Shown here: piece after piece, positions 15,545-22,932 of the stretch
Numbering within the stretch: position 1 is the first letter of the stretch
How the letters are laid out: the number at the start of each line of letters is the position of its first letter
Source: RGIG3009 sp045595845
GTDB lineage: Bacteria; Bacillota; Clostridia; Oscillospirales; Acutalibacteraceae
DNA length: 64,000 nucleotides
NCBI GenBank assembly: GCA_045595845.1
Contig: JAZOBF010000043.1
Coordinates: forward strand, 10,904-74,903
Reading direction: 5' to 3'
Notes under the pieces: generated by a model
The model's input: only the letters and a program-made list of their open reading frames with translations
Told to the model about the DNA's origin: nothing
Databases searched by the model: none
Translations under genes and position numbers: made by a program

Positions 15545-17074
15545 TTAGCGGGCTTGCCAATATTTACGGTCCAAACTGCGATATTGAATCGCCTCGGACA
15601 GGTGTTCAATACGGAGTTTTTCACTGCCGTCCAGATCGGCAATGGTGCGTGCGACCTTGAGCAGACGGTCATATGCACGCGCGGATAATCCCAATCGCTC
15701 AAAAGCGCTTTCCATCAACGCATGAGCGTCATCTGATAAGGCACAGTGGCGGCGCAATAGGGAAGGCGTCAGTTGTGAATTGGTGCGAATACGCGTGCGG
15801 GCGTAGCGTTCCAGTTGTACACGGCGCGCCGCATTCACGCGTTCGCGGATAGAGGCGGAATTTTCAGCGGGTTCGTTGGCATTGAGATCGCTGTATCCGA
15901 CAGGCGGCACCTCCACATGCAGATCGAACCGATCCAGAAGCGGGCCCGATATGCGGGACAAATAGCGTGTAACTGCATTTGGCGAGCAGGTACACTCGCG
16001 GGTGGGGTGTCCGTAATACCCACAAGGACACGGGTTCATGGCGGCAACCAGCATAAACGAACAGGGATATGTCAGCGAACCGCTCGCCCGCGAAATCGTA
16101 ACATGCTGATCTTCCAAAGGTTGTCGTAACCCTTCGGTAGCCTGACGCGAAAATTCGGGTAGCTCGTCCAAAAATAAGACACCGTTATGGGCAAGTGAGA
16201 CCTCTCCCGGTCGCGGCACTGCCCCACCGCCCGTCAGACCTACCACCGAGACGGTGTGATGCGGCGAACGAAATGGGCGGGAGGACAAAAGGCCGACATC
16301 GGCGGGTAAGGCACCGACAATAGAATGGACGGAGGTCGCCTCCAACGCTTCCTCGCGTGTCATGTCGGGCAAAATGGACGGTAAGCGCTTTGCCAGCATG
16401 CTTTTGCCGGAGCCGGGCGGTCCCACCAACAAAATATTGTGGTTGCCGGCGGCTGCAATTTCCATAGCACGGCGTGGGACCAACTGTCCCATCACATCGG
16501 CAAAGTCGGGTACGCGTCCGTCAGCGTGTGGATGAAATTCCGTTTTTGGTAGTTTTTCCAGCAGCTTTTCGCCCGACAGATGAGCGAGAAGCGCCTTGAC
16601 ATGATCCACCGCGTAAACCGTAATGCCGTCTACAACGGCACCCTCAGCGGCGTTTTCTTTGGGAATGAATACGGTGTCCAACCCTGCTTTACGGGCGGCA
16701 ATGACCATCGGCAAAACGCCGTGTACGGCACGCACCTCGCCTGTCAGTGACAACTCGCCGACAAACGCCATATTATCAAGCTTCAAGGATGCCTGTTCCG
16801 TTGCGCACAGCAGGGAGAGAAACAACGGCAGATCGTAGATAGAACCCTCTTTTTTGACATCGGCGGGCGCTAAGTTGATGGTAATGTGACTGACGGGAAA
16901 CGAAAACCCGCAATTTTTCATGGCGGCGCGCACGCGGTCGCGGGATTCCTTGACAGCGGGGCCGGGCATGCCTACCACATCAAATCCCGGCAGACCTTTC
17001 GCAATATCTGCCTCTACCTCGACGGCATAGCCGTCGATGCCGAGCAATCCTAAGCTGTGGACTCTTGAGAACAT
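15545..17074 (-). CDS. comM: YifB/ComM-family Mg-chelatase-like AAA+ ATPase
   Basis: 509 residues, full length. The N-terminal Lon-like domain (VEVEADIAKGLPGFDVVGMP) is followed by the chelatase-type AAA+ core with Walker A LLVGPPGSGKSMLA, Walker B GVLFLDELPEF and a MNPCPCGYYGHP zinc-type loop. In naturally competent bacteria ComM is a branch-migration helicase during recombination. Elsewhere it is a housekeeping protein of unclear role. It is monocistronic, converging on uppP. Confidence 0.95.
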   Translation of the reverse strand: MFSRVHSLGLLGIDGYAVEVEADIAKGLPGFDVVGMPGPAVKESRDRVRAAMKNCGFSFPVSHITINLAPADVKKEGSIYDLPLFLSLLCATEQASLKLDNMAFVGELSLTGEVRAVHGVLPMVIAARKAGLDTVFIPKENAAEGAVVDGITVYAVDHVKALLAHLSGEKLLEKLPKTEFHPHADGRVPDFADVMGQLVPRRAMEIAAAGNHNILLVGPPGSGKSMLAKRLPSILPDMTREEALEATSVHSIVGALPADVGLLSSRPFRSPHHTVSVVGLTGGGAVPRPGEVSLAHNGVLFLDELPEFSRQATEGLRQPLEDQHVTISRASGSLTYPCSFMLVAAMNPCPCGYYGHPTRECTCSPNAVTRYLSRISGPLLDRFDLHVEVPPVGYSDLNANEPAENSASIRERVNAARRVQLERYARTRIRTNSQLTPSLLRRHCALSDDAHALMESAFERLGLSARAYDRLLKVARTIADLDGSEKLRIEHLSEAIQYRSLDRKYWQAR

Positions 17075-17174
17075 CGCACATGCCTCATTTCAACATCATT
17101 TGTTACCAGTATACAGGAAAACCGAACAATACACAAGAGAAAAAACGCACCATTTAAAAACGGTGCGTTTTTTG

Positions 17175-18533
17175 TTAATTGCGAAGTGCTTGTAACGGGG
17201 CGGGGATACGGCCGCCACGATGAATCAGGCGAGCAGGGGAAGCGGGGTTTACCGGCATGACCGGTCCGCTGCCGAGCAGACCGCCGAAGGACAGCTCGTC
17301 ACCGACTTGTTTGCCGATGGCGGGAATCACGCGGACAGCGGTTGCCTTATTGTTAATCATACCGATTGCGGCCTCGTCTGCGATAATGGCGGCAATCACC
17401 TCTGCGGAGGTATCGCCGGGAATATTGATCATATCCAAACCGACCGAGCAAACGGCGGTCATGGCTTCCAATTTTTCAATGCGTAAACAGCCTTCGCGTG
17501 CCGCGTGAATCATGCCCGCATCTTCGGTAACGGGAATAAACGCACCCGAAAGTCCGCCGACATGAGAAGAGGCCATCACACCACCCTTTTTGACAGCATC
17601 ATTGAGCAGAGCCAGCGCCGCGGTTGTTCCGTGTGCGCCGCAACACTCGAGTCCCATTTCCTCTAAAATGTAAGCGACCGAATCGCCGACGGCGGGTGTG
17701 GGAGCGAGGGACAGATCCACAATGCCGAACGGCACACCCAAACGGCGGGACGCTTCTTTGGCAACCAGCTGTCCCATACGGGTGATTTTAAACGCGGTGC
17801 GCTTAATTAAATCTGCCACGGCGGTCAGGTCGCAGTCGCCCGCTTTGGCAAGCGCCGCGCGAACCACACCGGGGCCGGATACGCCGACATTGATAACGCA
17901 ATCCGGTTCACCGACGCCGTGAAAAGCCCCCGCCATAAACGGATTGTCCTCGGGCGCATTGCAGAATACAACCAGCTTTGCAGGGCCGATGCAATCACGG
18001 TCAGCGGTAAGCTCCGCACTGCGGCGGACGATACGCCCCATTTCGGCAACGGCATCCATATTGATACCCGCCTTCGTGGAGCCGATGTTGACCGATGAGC
18101 AAATATGGTCGGTGGTCGCGAGTGCTTCGGGTATGCTTTCAATCAGTTCACGGTCACCCGCCGCAAACCCCTTTTGCACCAATGCCGAATATCCGCCGAT
18201 GAAATTGACACCGCACGCGAGTGCCGCGCGCTCCAAGGTCTGTGCGAGTTTCAGCGGTTCTTTTTTTAAACACCCAGCCAAAATGATGGCAATGGGCGTA
18301 ACCGAAATGCGTTTGTTGATGATCGGAATACCGTATTCCTTTTCAATCTGTCCGCCGACCTCGACCAGATGCTTGGCTTTGGTGGTAATTTTCTCGTAAA
18401 CGCGGCGGCAGACGGTGTCAATATCGCTGTCGCAGCAGTCAAGCAGGGATATACCCATGGTAATGGTACGAATATCCAAATTTTCCTCTTGGATCATCGT
18501 AATGGTTTCTAAAATATCACGCGCATTTAACAT
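17175..18533 (-). CDS. PFL family protein (UPF0210/DUF711)
   Basis: 452 residues of the conserved UPF0210 family, distantly related in fold to pyruvate formate-lyase-like proteins. Typical stretches are ETITMIQEENLDIRTITMGI, CSSVNIGSTKAGINMDAVAEM, GVSGPGVVRAAL and GTTAALALLNDAVKKGG. No glycyl radical motif is present. It directly follows an ACT-domain gene on the same strand (14-base gap), an arrangement kept across many Firmicutes and archaea. The activity is unknown; the ACT partner suggests amino-acid sensing (inference). Confidence 0.95.
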   Translation of the reverse strand: MLNARDILETITMIQEENLDIRTITMGISLLDCCDSDIDTVCRRVYEKITTKAKHLVEVGGQIEKEYGIPIINKRISVTPIAIILAGCLKKEPLKLAQTLERAALACGVNFIGGYSALVQKGFAAGDRELIESIPEALATTDHICSSVNIGSTKAGINMDAVAEMGRIVRRSAELTADRDCIGPAKLVVFCNAPEDNPFMAGAFHGVGEPDCVINVGVSGPGVVRAALAKAGDCDLTAVADLIKRTAFKITRMGQLVAKEASRRLGVPFGIVDLSLAPTPAVGDSVAYILEEMGLECCGAHGTTAALALLNDAVKKGGVMASSHVGGLSGAFIPVTEDAGMIHAAREGCLRIEKLEAMTAVCSVGLDMINIPGDTSAEVIAAIIADEAAIGMINNKATAVRVIPAIGKQVGDELSFGGLLGSGPVMPVNPASPARLIHRGGRIPAPLQALRN

Positions 18534-18547
18534 AACGATTATTCTCC

Positions 18548-18817
18548 TTAAATCCGATGCATGGAATTGAAAATATCTTCGTGCATGGCGTGAATAGATA
18601 GTCCCATAGAATTACCCAGGTCACTCAGTTCGTCTGCAAACTGCTCAAAGGGGATATCGCTTTTTTCAATGTCTACCATCATAATCATGGCAAACATATC
18701 CTGCAAAATGGACTGTGTGACCTCTAACACATTGATTTGATGTTCGGCACAGATTGTGGATACATTAGCAAGAATACCCACCATATCTTTTCCGATAACC
18801 GTAATAACTGCACGCAT
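18548..18817 (-). CDS. ACT-domain protein (UPF0237)
   Basis: 89-residue stand-alone ACT domain, MRAVITVIGKDMVGILANVSTICAEHQINVLEV, with the GK...VGILA ligand-loop of the family. AAGGAGAAC stands before the ATG. By family it would bind an amino acid and regulate the PFL protein encoded 14 bases downstream. Length equals that of other UPF0237 members. Confidence 0.95.
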   Translation of the reverse strand: MRAVITVIGKDMVGILANVSTICAEHQINVLEVTQSILQDMFAMIMMVDIEKSDIPFEQFADELSDLGNSMGLSIHAMHEDIFNSMHRI

Positions 18818-18892
18818 AGTTGTTCTCCTTTAATCAGGGTATAATTTTGATACTATCATACACCCTTTTCAGGGGAAAAGCAAACATTATAT

Positions 18893-18920
18893 TTGCATAT
18901 GCACGAAAATATGCTACAAT
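18893..18920 (+). promoter_or_regulatory. Sigma-A-type promoter for ispE
   Basis: TTGCAT and TACAAT separated by 16 bases. It leaves a leader of about 100 bases before ispE in which I see no known riboswitch. Confidence 0.6.
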
Positions 18921-19027
18921 GAGAAAAAGGATTCGGCAACTGTACAGAGGGAATTTTGCACAGTTCGCATTTCGTATTGTTGTTTAGTTGCGCGAATTCA
19001 TGTCTTTTCGGAAAGTCGAGGATTGCT

Positions 19028-19882
19028 ATGAGTGTTACGGTAAAAGCACCCGCCAAAATCAATCTTGTGTTGGATGTGGTCGGCCGTAGAGACGATGGGT
19101 ATCACCTGCTTCAAACGGTGTTCCAAACGGTGGATTGGTACGATACGGTGACCGTGGATTTTGCCGACACCATCACGGTTTGTTGCGGTGGCGGTGCGCC
19201 ACAGGATGCGTCAAATACAGCATACCGTGCGGCAACACTGTTTTTGGAGTATACAAAACGAAACGAGGGATACGGTATCACAATAGAAAAGCAGATCCCG
19301 ATGCAAGCAGGTCTTGCGGGCGGCAGTGCCGACGCGGCGGGAACGCTTTTAGCACTCAATCGTCTGACAGGTGCCGATCTTTCGCTTGACGAGCTGTGTA
19401 AATTGGGCGCCATGATTGGTGCAGATGTACCGTTTTGTATTCGTGGCGGTACCGCCCTCGGAACCGGTACGGGAGTTGACCTGCAACCGCTTCCCGCCTT
19501 TGACAGCGGGTATTTTGTGATTGTCAAGCCAAGTGGCGGCGTATCCACCCCCGAGGCATATCGGCTGGTCGATACGAAACCCGACCTTTTTCACCCGTCT
19601 GCCCGCGCATTTTGTGAAGCGTTGCAAAACGGTGACAAAGAAGCGATGGCGGCGAGTATCGGCAACTCATTTGAAGATGCTCTTGCCTTACCCGAATGTT
19701 TAGCGGCGCGGGATATTTTGCTTGAAAACGGTGCCGCCGCCGCGTGCATGAGTGGTAGCGGTTCGGCGGTGTTCGGATGGTTTTGGTCGCGTGATGTGGC
19801 CGATAACTGCGCCGATAACATGACGGGACACTATGCACAGGTTTGCGTATGTCGACCGTGTCAAGGCGTCAAGTTTGAATAA
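19028..19882 (+). CDS. ispE: 4-diphosphocytidyl-2-C-methyl-D-erythritol kinase
   Basis: 284 residues, GHMP kinase family. VKAPAKINLVLDVVGRRDDGYH opens the protein, the ATP loop is PMQAGLAGGSADAA, and the C-terminal motif is ACMSGSGSAVFG. It phosphorylates CDP-ME in the MEP isoprenoid pathway, which also feeds the undecaprenyl carrier recycled by UppP. The ATG at 19028 follows GAGGA; a longer frame would add 24 residues not seen in the family. The downstream gene is separated only by a terminator. Confidence 0.96.
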   Translation: MSVTVKAPAKINLVLDVVGRRDDGYHLLQTVFQTVDWYDTVTVDFADTITVCCGGGAPQDASNTAYRAATLFLEYTKRNEGYGITIEKQIPMQAGLAGGSADAAGTLLALNRLTGADLSLDELCKLGAMIGADVPFCIRGGTALGTGTGVDLQPLPAFDSGYFVIVKPSGGVSTPEAYRLVDTKPDLFHPSARAFCEALQNGDKEAMAASIGNSFEDALALPECLAARDILLENGAAAACMSGSGSAVFGWFWSRDVADNCADNMTGHYAQVCVCRPCQGVKFE

Positions 19883-19888
19883 ATAGCC

Positions 19889-19936
19889 AAAACCCGTCCA
19901 ATCTTATGGTACAACATAAGGAAAAGGACGGGTTTT
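19889..19936 (+). terminator. Terminator hairpin that also covers the spoIIR ribosome site
   Basis: AAAACCCGTCC (19889-19899) pairs with GGACGGGTTTT (19926-19936), with an inner stem CTTATG/CATAAG. The T-tract ends exactly at the spoIIR ATG (19937). The purine-rich AAGGAAAAGGACGGG, the only possible ribosome site, lies in the 3' side of the hairpin. Confidence 0.8.
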
Positions 19937-20533
19937 ATGAAACGATGGATCAAGGCACTGTGCGGTGCTGTTTTACTGTGTATGGCAGTCTCTGTGTGCG
20001 GGTTTGCGGGCAATTGCGCCGAGGTGCGTGACAGCGTGGTGCGGTTGCACATCTTGGCGAATTCCGACAGCGAAGCCGATCAAGCACTCAAGCTCAAGGT
20101 GCGTGATGCGGTGACGGAGGCGGGTGCGGGGTTGCTTGACGGTGTTACCACGCGAGCGGACGCGGAAGCGCAACTGGAGGCGGCATTGCCGCACTTAATC
20201 CAGACCGCACAGCAATGCGTATATGATGCGGGATACGCCTACCCGATAACGGCAGAACTCGACACCATGTATTTTTCCACCCGCACATACGACAGCGGAA
20301 CATTTCCGGCAGGTCAGTACCGCACGATACGGTTTTGCATCGGTGAGGCAAAAGGGAAAAACTGGTGGTGCGTGATGTACCCGCCGCTATGCGTATCGGC
20401 GGCAACGGATAAAGCCTCGCTTGCCGATGTGGTAGATAAAGAGGCAAACGCCATTGTCAGCGATGCGCCGCGATACGCGGTACGCTTTAAGATTGTCGAA
20501 TGGTTTGAAACGGTTGTGGAGTGGTTATCATAA
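19937..20533 (+). CDS. spoIIR: Stage II sporulation protein R
   Basis: 198 residues. An N-terminal signal peptide (residues 1-28, hydrophobic core AVLLCMAVSVCGFAG) is followed by VVRLHILANSDSEADQALKLKVRDAV, the signature of SpoIIR. The middle contains STRTYDSGTFPAGQYRTIRF and NWWCVMYPP, also typical. SpoIIR is made in the forespore under sigma F, secreted, and triggers SpoIIGA to process pro-sigma E in the mother cell. It therefore acts downstream of the sigF operon found at 26.4-27.8 kb. Its ribosome site lies inside the ispE terminator. Confidence 0.95.
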   Translation: MKRWIKALCGAVLLCMAVSVCGFAGNCAEVRDSVVRLHILANSDSEADQALKLKVRDAVTEAGAGLLDGVTTRADAEAQLEAALPHLIQTAQQCVYDAGYAYPITAELDTMYFSTRTYDSGTFPAGQYRTIRFCIGEAKGKNWWCVMYPPLCVSAATDKASLADVVDKEANAIVSDAPRYAVRFKIVEWFETVVEWLS

Positions 20534-21009
20534 AAAAGAACGAACAAAAAACCAATGTTATGCGCTTGCTGGATCAAGCGAAGATTCCGTATGTCTACCA
20601 TTGTTATGCGGACACCGATGCTATCAGCGGTATCGAGGTAGCGGCTGTCTTGAAACAACCGCCCGAGCGGGTGTTCAAAACATTGGTCACGGTGGCAAAA
20701 TCGGGCGTACACTATGTGTTTGTCATTCCGTGTGCCATGGAACTGCAACTCAAAAAAGCCGCGACGGCGGTGGGTGAAAAAGCGATTGAAATGCTTAAAT
20801 CCAAAGAGTTGTTGCCGCTCACCGGCTACATACACGGCGGGTGCTCCCCCGTTGGTATGAAAAAACCGTTTCGCACCGTGATGCACGAAACAGCAAAAAC
20901 TTGCCCTACCATTTGTGTGAGTGCGGGCAAGATCGGATATCAGGTCGAGGTTGCCCCCGAAGACCTGCAAAAAGTGGTGAAATTTACCTACGCGGATATT
21001 GCCGAATAA
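20521..21009 (+). CDS. ybaK: Cys-tRNA(Pro)/Cys-tRNA(Cys) deacylase, YbaK/EbsC type
   Basis: 162 residues of the YbaK editing domain: TNVMRLLDQAKIPYVYHCY, VFKTLVTVAKSGVHYVFVIP with the catalytic Lys, and GGCSPVGMKKPFRTVM. It hydrolyses mischarged Cys-tRNA(Pro). The frame overlaps the end of spoIIR, so the start is uncertain: the GTG at 20521 sits within GGAG, and the next clear ATG (20560) would cut off conserved residues only slightly. Translational coupling to spoIIR is likely. Confidence 0.9.
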   Translation: MVIIKKNEQKTNVMRLLDQAKIPYVYHCYADTDAISGIEVAAVLKQPPERVFKTLVTVAKSGVHYVFVIPCAMELQLKKAATAVGEKAIEMLKSKELLPLTGYIHGGCSPVGMKKPFRTVMHETAKTCPTICVSAGKIGYQVEVAPEDLQKVVKFTYADIAE

Positions 21010-21019
21010 GATGATATCA

Positions 21020-21060
21020 AAAGACCTGTTGTGAAAATCACAACAGGTCTTACTTTTTTT
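21020..21060. terminator. Intrinsic terminator after ybaK
   Basis: A 13-pair stem AAGACCTGTTGTG/CACAACAGGTCTT with a five-base loop, followed by a T-rich tract that runs into the converging regulator gene's 3' end. Confidence 0.88.
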
Positions 21061-21253
21061 CAAACTCTTTTCCGGTGATGAGGTAGTGGATGGACACATT
21101 AAAATATTCCGACATTCGGACAAGCAAACTCAAAGAAGGTTCGCGTTTGCCGGACTCGTAATACGAGAGGGACTCGCGCGATATATGCAGGTCGGTTGCA
21201 ACCTTTAATTGATTGAGATTTCGCTGTTTGCGAATTGCCCGTAAACCAATCAT
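21050..21253 (-). CDS. Small XRE-family HTH regulator
   Basis: 67 residues, a bare Cro/CI-type helix-turn-helix: IRKQRNLNQLKVATDLHISRESLSYYESGKREPSLSLLVRM. The ATG at 21253 follows AAGGTGAT; a longer frame would read through its own operator region. Two GTAAC-N5-GTTAC palindromes lie 19-61 bases upstream, a natural autoregulatory site. It lies downstream of a second small HTH gene on the same strand. Confidence 0.88.
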   Translation of the reverse strand: MIGLRAIRKQRNLNQLKVATDLHISRESLSYYESGKREPSLSLLVRMSEYFNVSIHYLITGKEFEKK

Positions 21254-21271
21254 AAAAATCACCTTGTTTTT

Positions 21272-21314
21272 ATTGTAACTGTTTGTTACAATAAAAATGT
21301 AACAATGTGTTACG
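21272..21314. promoter_or_regulatory. Two tandem palindromic operators GTAAC-N5-GTTAC
   Basis: The first is 21 bases with eight-base perfect arms, ATTGTAAC-TGTTT-GTTACAAT (21272-21292). The second is GTAAC-AATGT-GTTAC (21299-21313). Their centres are 24 bases apart, so they nearly face the same side of the helix. They lie directly upstream of the small XRE gene. Confidence 0.7.
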
Positions 21315-21367
21315 AGCAAAGGTGACTGCCCTATGCCGTTTAACCAAGCATAAGGCGTTTGCGTTTG

Positions 21368-21568
21368 CTATTTTATGTGCTTCAGAATATCGGCGATATC
21401 ACATTGCAGAGCTGTGCAAATACGGTCCAACACATAACTGTCGTAGCGGGTGATTTTGTTTTTATAGTATTTATCAATGACAGGGTATTGGATTCCGGTT
21501 AGTTGTGACAAGCGATACCGCGTTACCCCTTGCTTGTCCATGAGCTCCTGTAATGTGAGTGTAATCAT
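21368..21568 (-). CDS. YozG-type small HTH regulator
   Basis: 66 residues: LQELMDKQGVTRYRLSQLTGIQYPVIDKYYKNK...YDSYVLDRICTALQCDIADIL. This is the COG3655/YozG subgroup of Cro/CI HTH proteins. GGGGGTGA is its ribosome site. Its promoter reads away from, and shares the -35 bases with, the promoter of the small lipoprotein gene, which suggests coordinated control. It has no C-terminal effector domain. Confidence 0.88.
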   Translation of the reverse strand: MITLTLQELMDKQGVTRYRLSQLTGIQYPVIDKYYKNKITRYDSYVLDRICTALQCDIADILKHIK

Positions 21569-21588
21569 TTGCTCACCCCCTTTTCTAT

Positions 21589-21617
21589 ATTCTATTGAAA
21601 GTATATGCGGTTGACAA
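21589..21617 (-). promoter_or_regulatory. Promoter of the YozG-type regulator
   Basis: On the minus strand TTGTCA (complement of 21612-21617) and TAGAAT (complement of 21589-21594) with a 17-base spacer. The -35 overlaps that of the divergent promoter by five bases. Confidence 0.65.
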
Positions 21618-21639
21618 TATGCTTATTAGTATATATATT
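21611..21639 (+). promoter_or_regulatory. Strong promoter of the small lipoprotein gene
   Basis: TTGACA and TATATT with a 17-base spacer in very AT-rich DNA. The -35 hexamer overlaps the divergent -35 of the regulator gene. Confidence 0.75.
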
Positions 21640-21673
21640 TATATAAATATATAAAGTTAGAGAGGGCAACTGT

Positions 21674-21907
21674 GTGAAAAGAATCGCTTGTATATGTGCA
21701 GTGTGTGTTATTTTGTTTGTTGGTGGATGCCAAAGCATGCCCTCAACCAAGAGCGACGAAATTACACATATAGAAATGGTGTGGATACCGCGTACGGGGA
21801 AATGCTATCATCGAAACGAGAAATGCAGCGGAATGAAAAGCCCAAGCAAGGTCACGCTTGCGGAAGCTGTTGAACACGGCTTTTTGCCGTGCAGTAATTG
21901 TTATTGA
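21674..21907 (+). CDS. Small lipoprotein with a Cys/His metal-site-like domain
   Basis: 77 residues with a GTG start after GAGGG. The signal peptide ends in the lipobox VGGC (Cys19). The mature part has VWIPRTGKCYHRNEKCSGMKSPSKVTLAEAVEHGFLPCSNCY broken into GKCYH, KCSGM and CSNC elements. These four Cys and one His resemble the small zinc-type domain attached to many clostridial secreted or cell-wall proteins. The function is unknown. It is divergent from an HTH regulator with overlapping promoters and has its own terminator. Confidence 0.78.
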   Translation: MKRIACICAVCVILFVGGCQSMPSTKSDEITHIEMVWIPRTGKCYHRNEKCSGMKSPSKVTLAEAVEHGFLPCSNCY

Positions 21908-21913
21908 GATATA

Positions 21914-21950
21914 AAAGCGCCCTTTGCTTGTCAGCAAAGGGCGCTTTGTT
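21914..21950. terminator. Bidirectional intrinsic terminator
   Basis: A 15-pair stem AAAGCGCCCTTTGCT/AGCAAAGGGCGCTTT with a TGTC loop, between converging lipoprotein gene and trxB. Confidence 0.9.
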
Positions 21951-21959
21951 AGATGAAAT

Positions 21960-22871
21960 TTATTTATCCAAATACCGACAGGCGGCCATAGCGGCAATCG
22001 CACCGTCCGATGCGGCGGTGACGACCTGACGAATCTGTTTACGGCGGCAGTCGCCTGCAACAAACACACCGTCTATGTCGCCGACGCATTGTTCGTCTGC
22101 TTTAAAGTAACCGCGTTCATCTAAATGAGCAAGCTCGGCAAACGCCTCGTTTTCGGGTACCAGACCGACTGCCAAGAACGCACCGTCAACGGTGATGGTT
22201 TTTTCTTCACCCGTTTCTTCGTGGCGTACGGTAAGGCCCGTCAGAGCACCGTTTTCCTGCACATAGCCGGTCACCAGCGTGCTGAATAAGACCTCTACAT
22301 TATCTTTTGCCATCAACGCTTCGGCGAGCTTGGCTTCTCCCGTAAAGGTGGGAAGATTCTGCACGACGGTAACTTTTCGGCAGACTTCCGACAATAAAAG
22401 CGCTTCTTGCAACGCCGAGTTCCCGCCGCCGATCATGGCGGTATCCAGTCCCGCGTAGAACGCGCCGTCGCACACCGCACAGAACGAAATGCCGTTTCCG
22501 ATCAGCTCTTCTTCACCCTCGAGACCCAGCATACGGTGCTTAACACCCACCGCCAAAATAACGGCTTTCCCTTCAAAAGTGTTACCTTCCTCGGTTGTGA
22601 CGGTGAAGATGTCACCTTGCTTTGACACCGCCGTGACGGTCTCAATTTCGGCATCCGCACCGAGTGCCAACGCCTGTTCGGTCAATTTCTCGGCAAATTC
22701 CGTACCGCCGATTTGCCCGAAACCGGGAATGTTCTCCACTTTCGGTGAAAAGGCGATTTGACCGCCGAAACCACCTTTTTCAATCACCAGTACGGTTTTC
22801 CCCGCACGCAAGGCGTAGATGGCAGCGGTAAGGCCGGCGGGACCGCCGCCGACAACAATGATATCATACAT
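21960..22871 (-). CDS. trxB: Thioredoxin-disulfide reductase family flavoprotein
   Basis: 303 residues with FAD loop VVGGGPAGLTAAIYALRAG, redox-active CAVC (in FCAVCDGAFY), NAD(P)-binding GGGNSALQEAL, and C-terminal GVFVAGDCR. The ATG at 22871 is chosen because GAAGGA is about ten bases upstream; a GTG three codons earlier is too close. It is last in the nrdG-nrdD-trxB run on the minus strand (61 bases after nrdD), so it probably reduces the redoxin domain fused to NrdD. The NADP-binding arginine motif was not checked, so the electron donor is open. Confidence 0.92.
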   Translation of the reverse strand: MYDIIVVGGGPAGLTAAIYALRAGKTVLVIEKGGFGGQIAFSPKVENIPGFGQIGGTEFAEKLTEQALALGADAEIETVTAVSKQGDIFTVTTEEGNTFEGKAVILAVGVKHRMLGLEGEEELIGNGISFCAVCDGAFYAGLDTAMIGGGNSALQEALLLSEVCRKVTVVQNLPTFTGEAKLAEALMAKDNVEVLFSTLVTGYVQENGALTGLTVRHEETGEEKTITVDGAFLAVGLVPENEAFAELAHLDERGYFKADEQCVGDIDGVFVAGDCRRKQIRQVVTAASDGAIAAMAACRYLDK

Positions 22872-22932
22872 GTTTGGCACATCCTTCGTGAAAAGAGGTC
22901 GGGCATCGCCCGACCTCTTTTATTGTTCGATT

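Noticed and set aside
21320..21367. Weak inverted repeat CCTATGCC...GCATAAGG between the two HTH genes
   Set aside because: Arms are short and mismatched and there is no T-tract, so neither a terminator nor an operator is supported.
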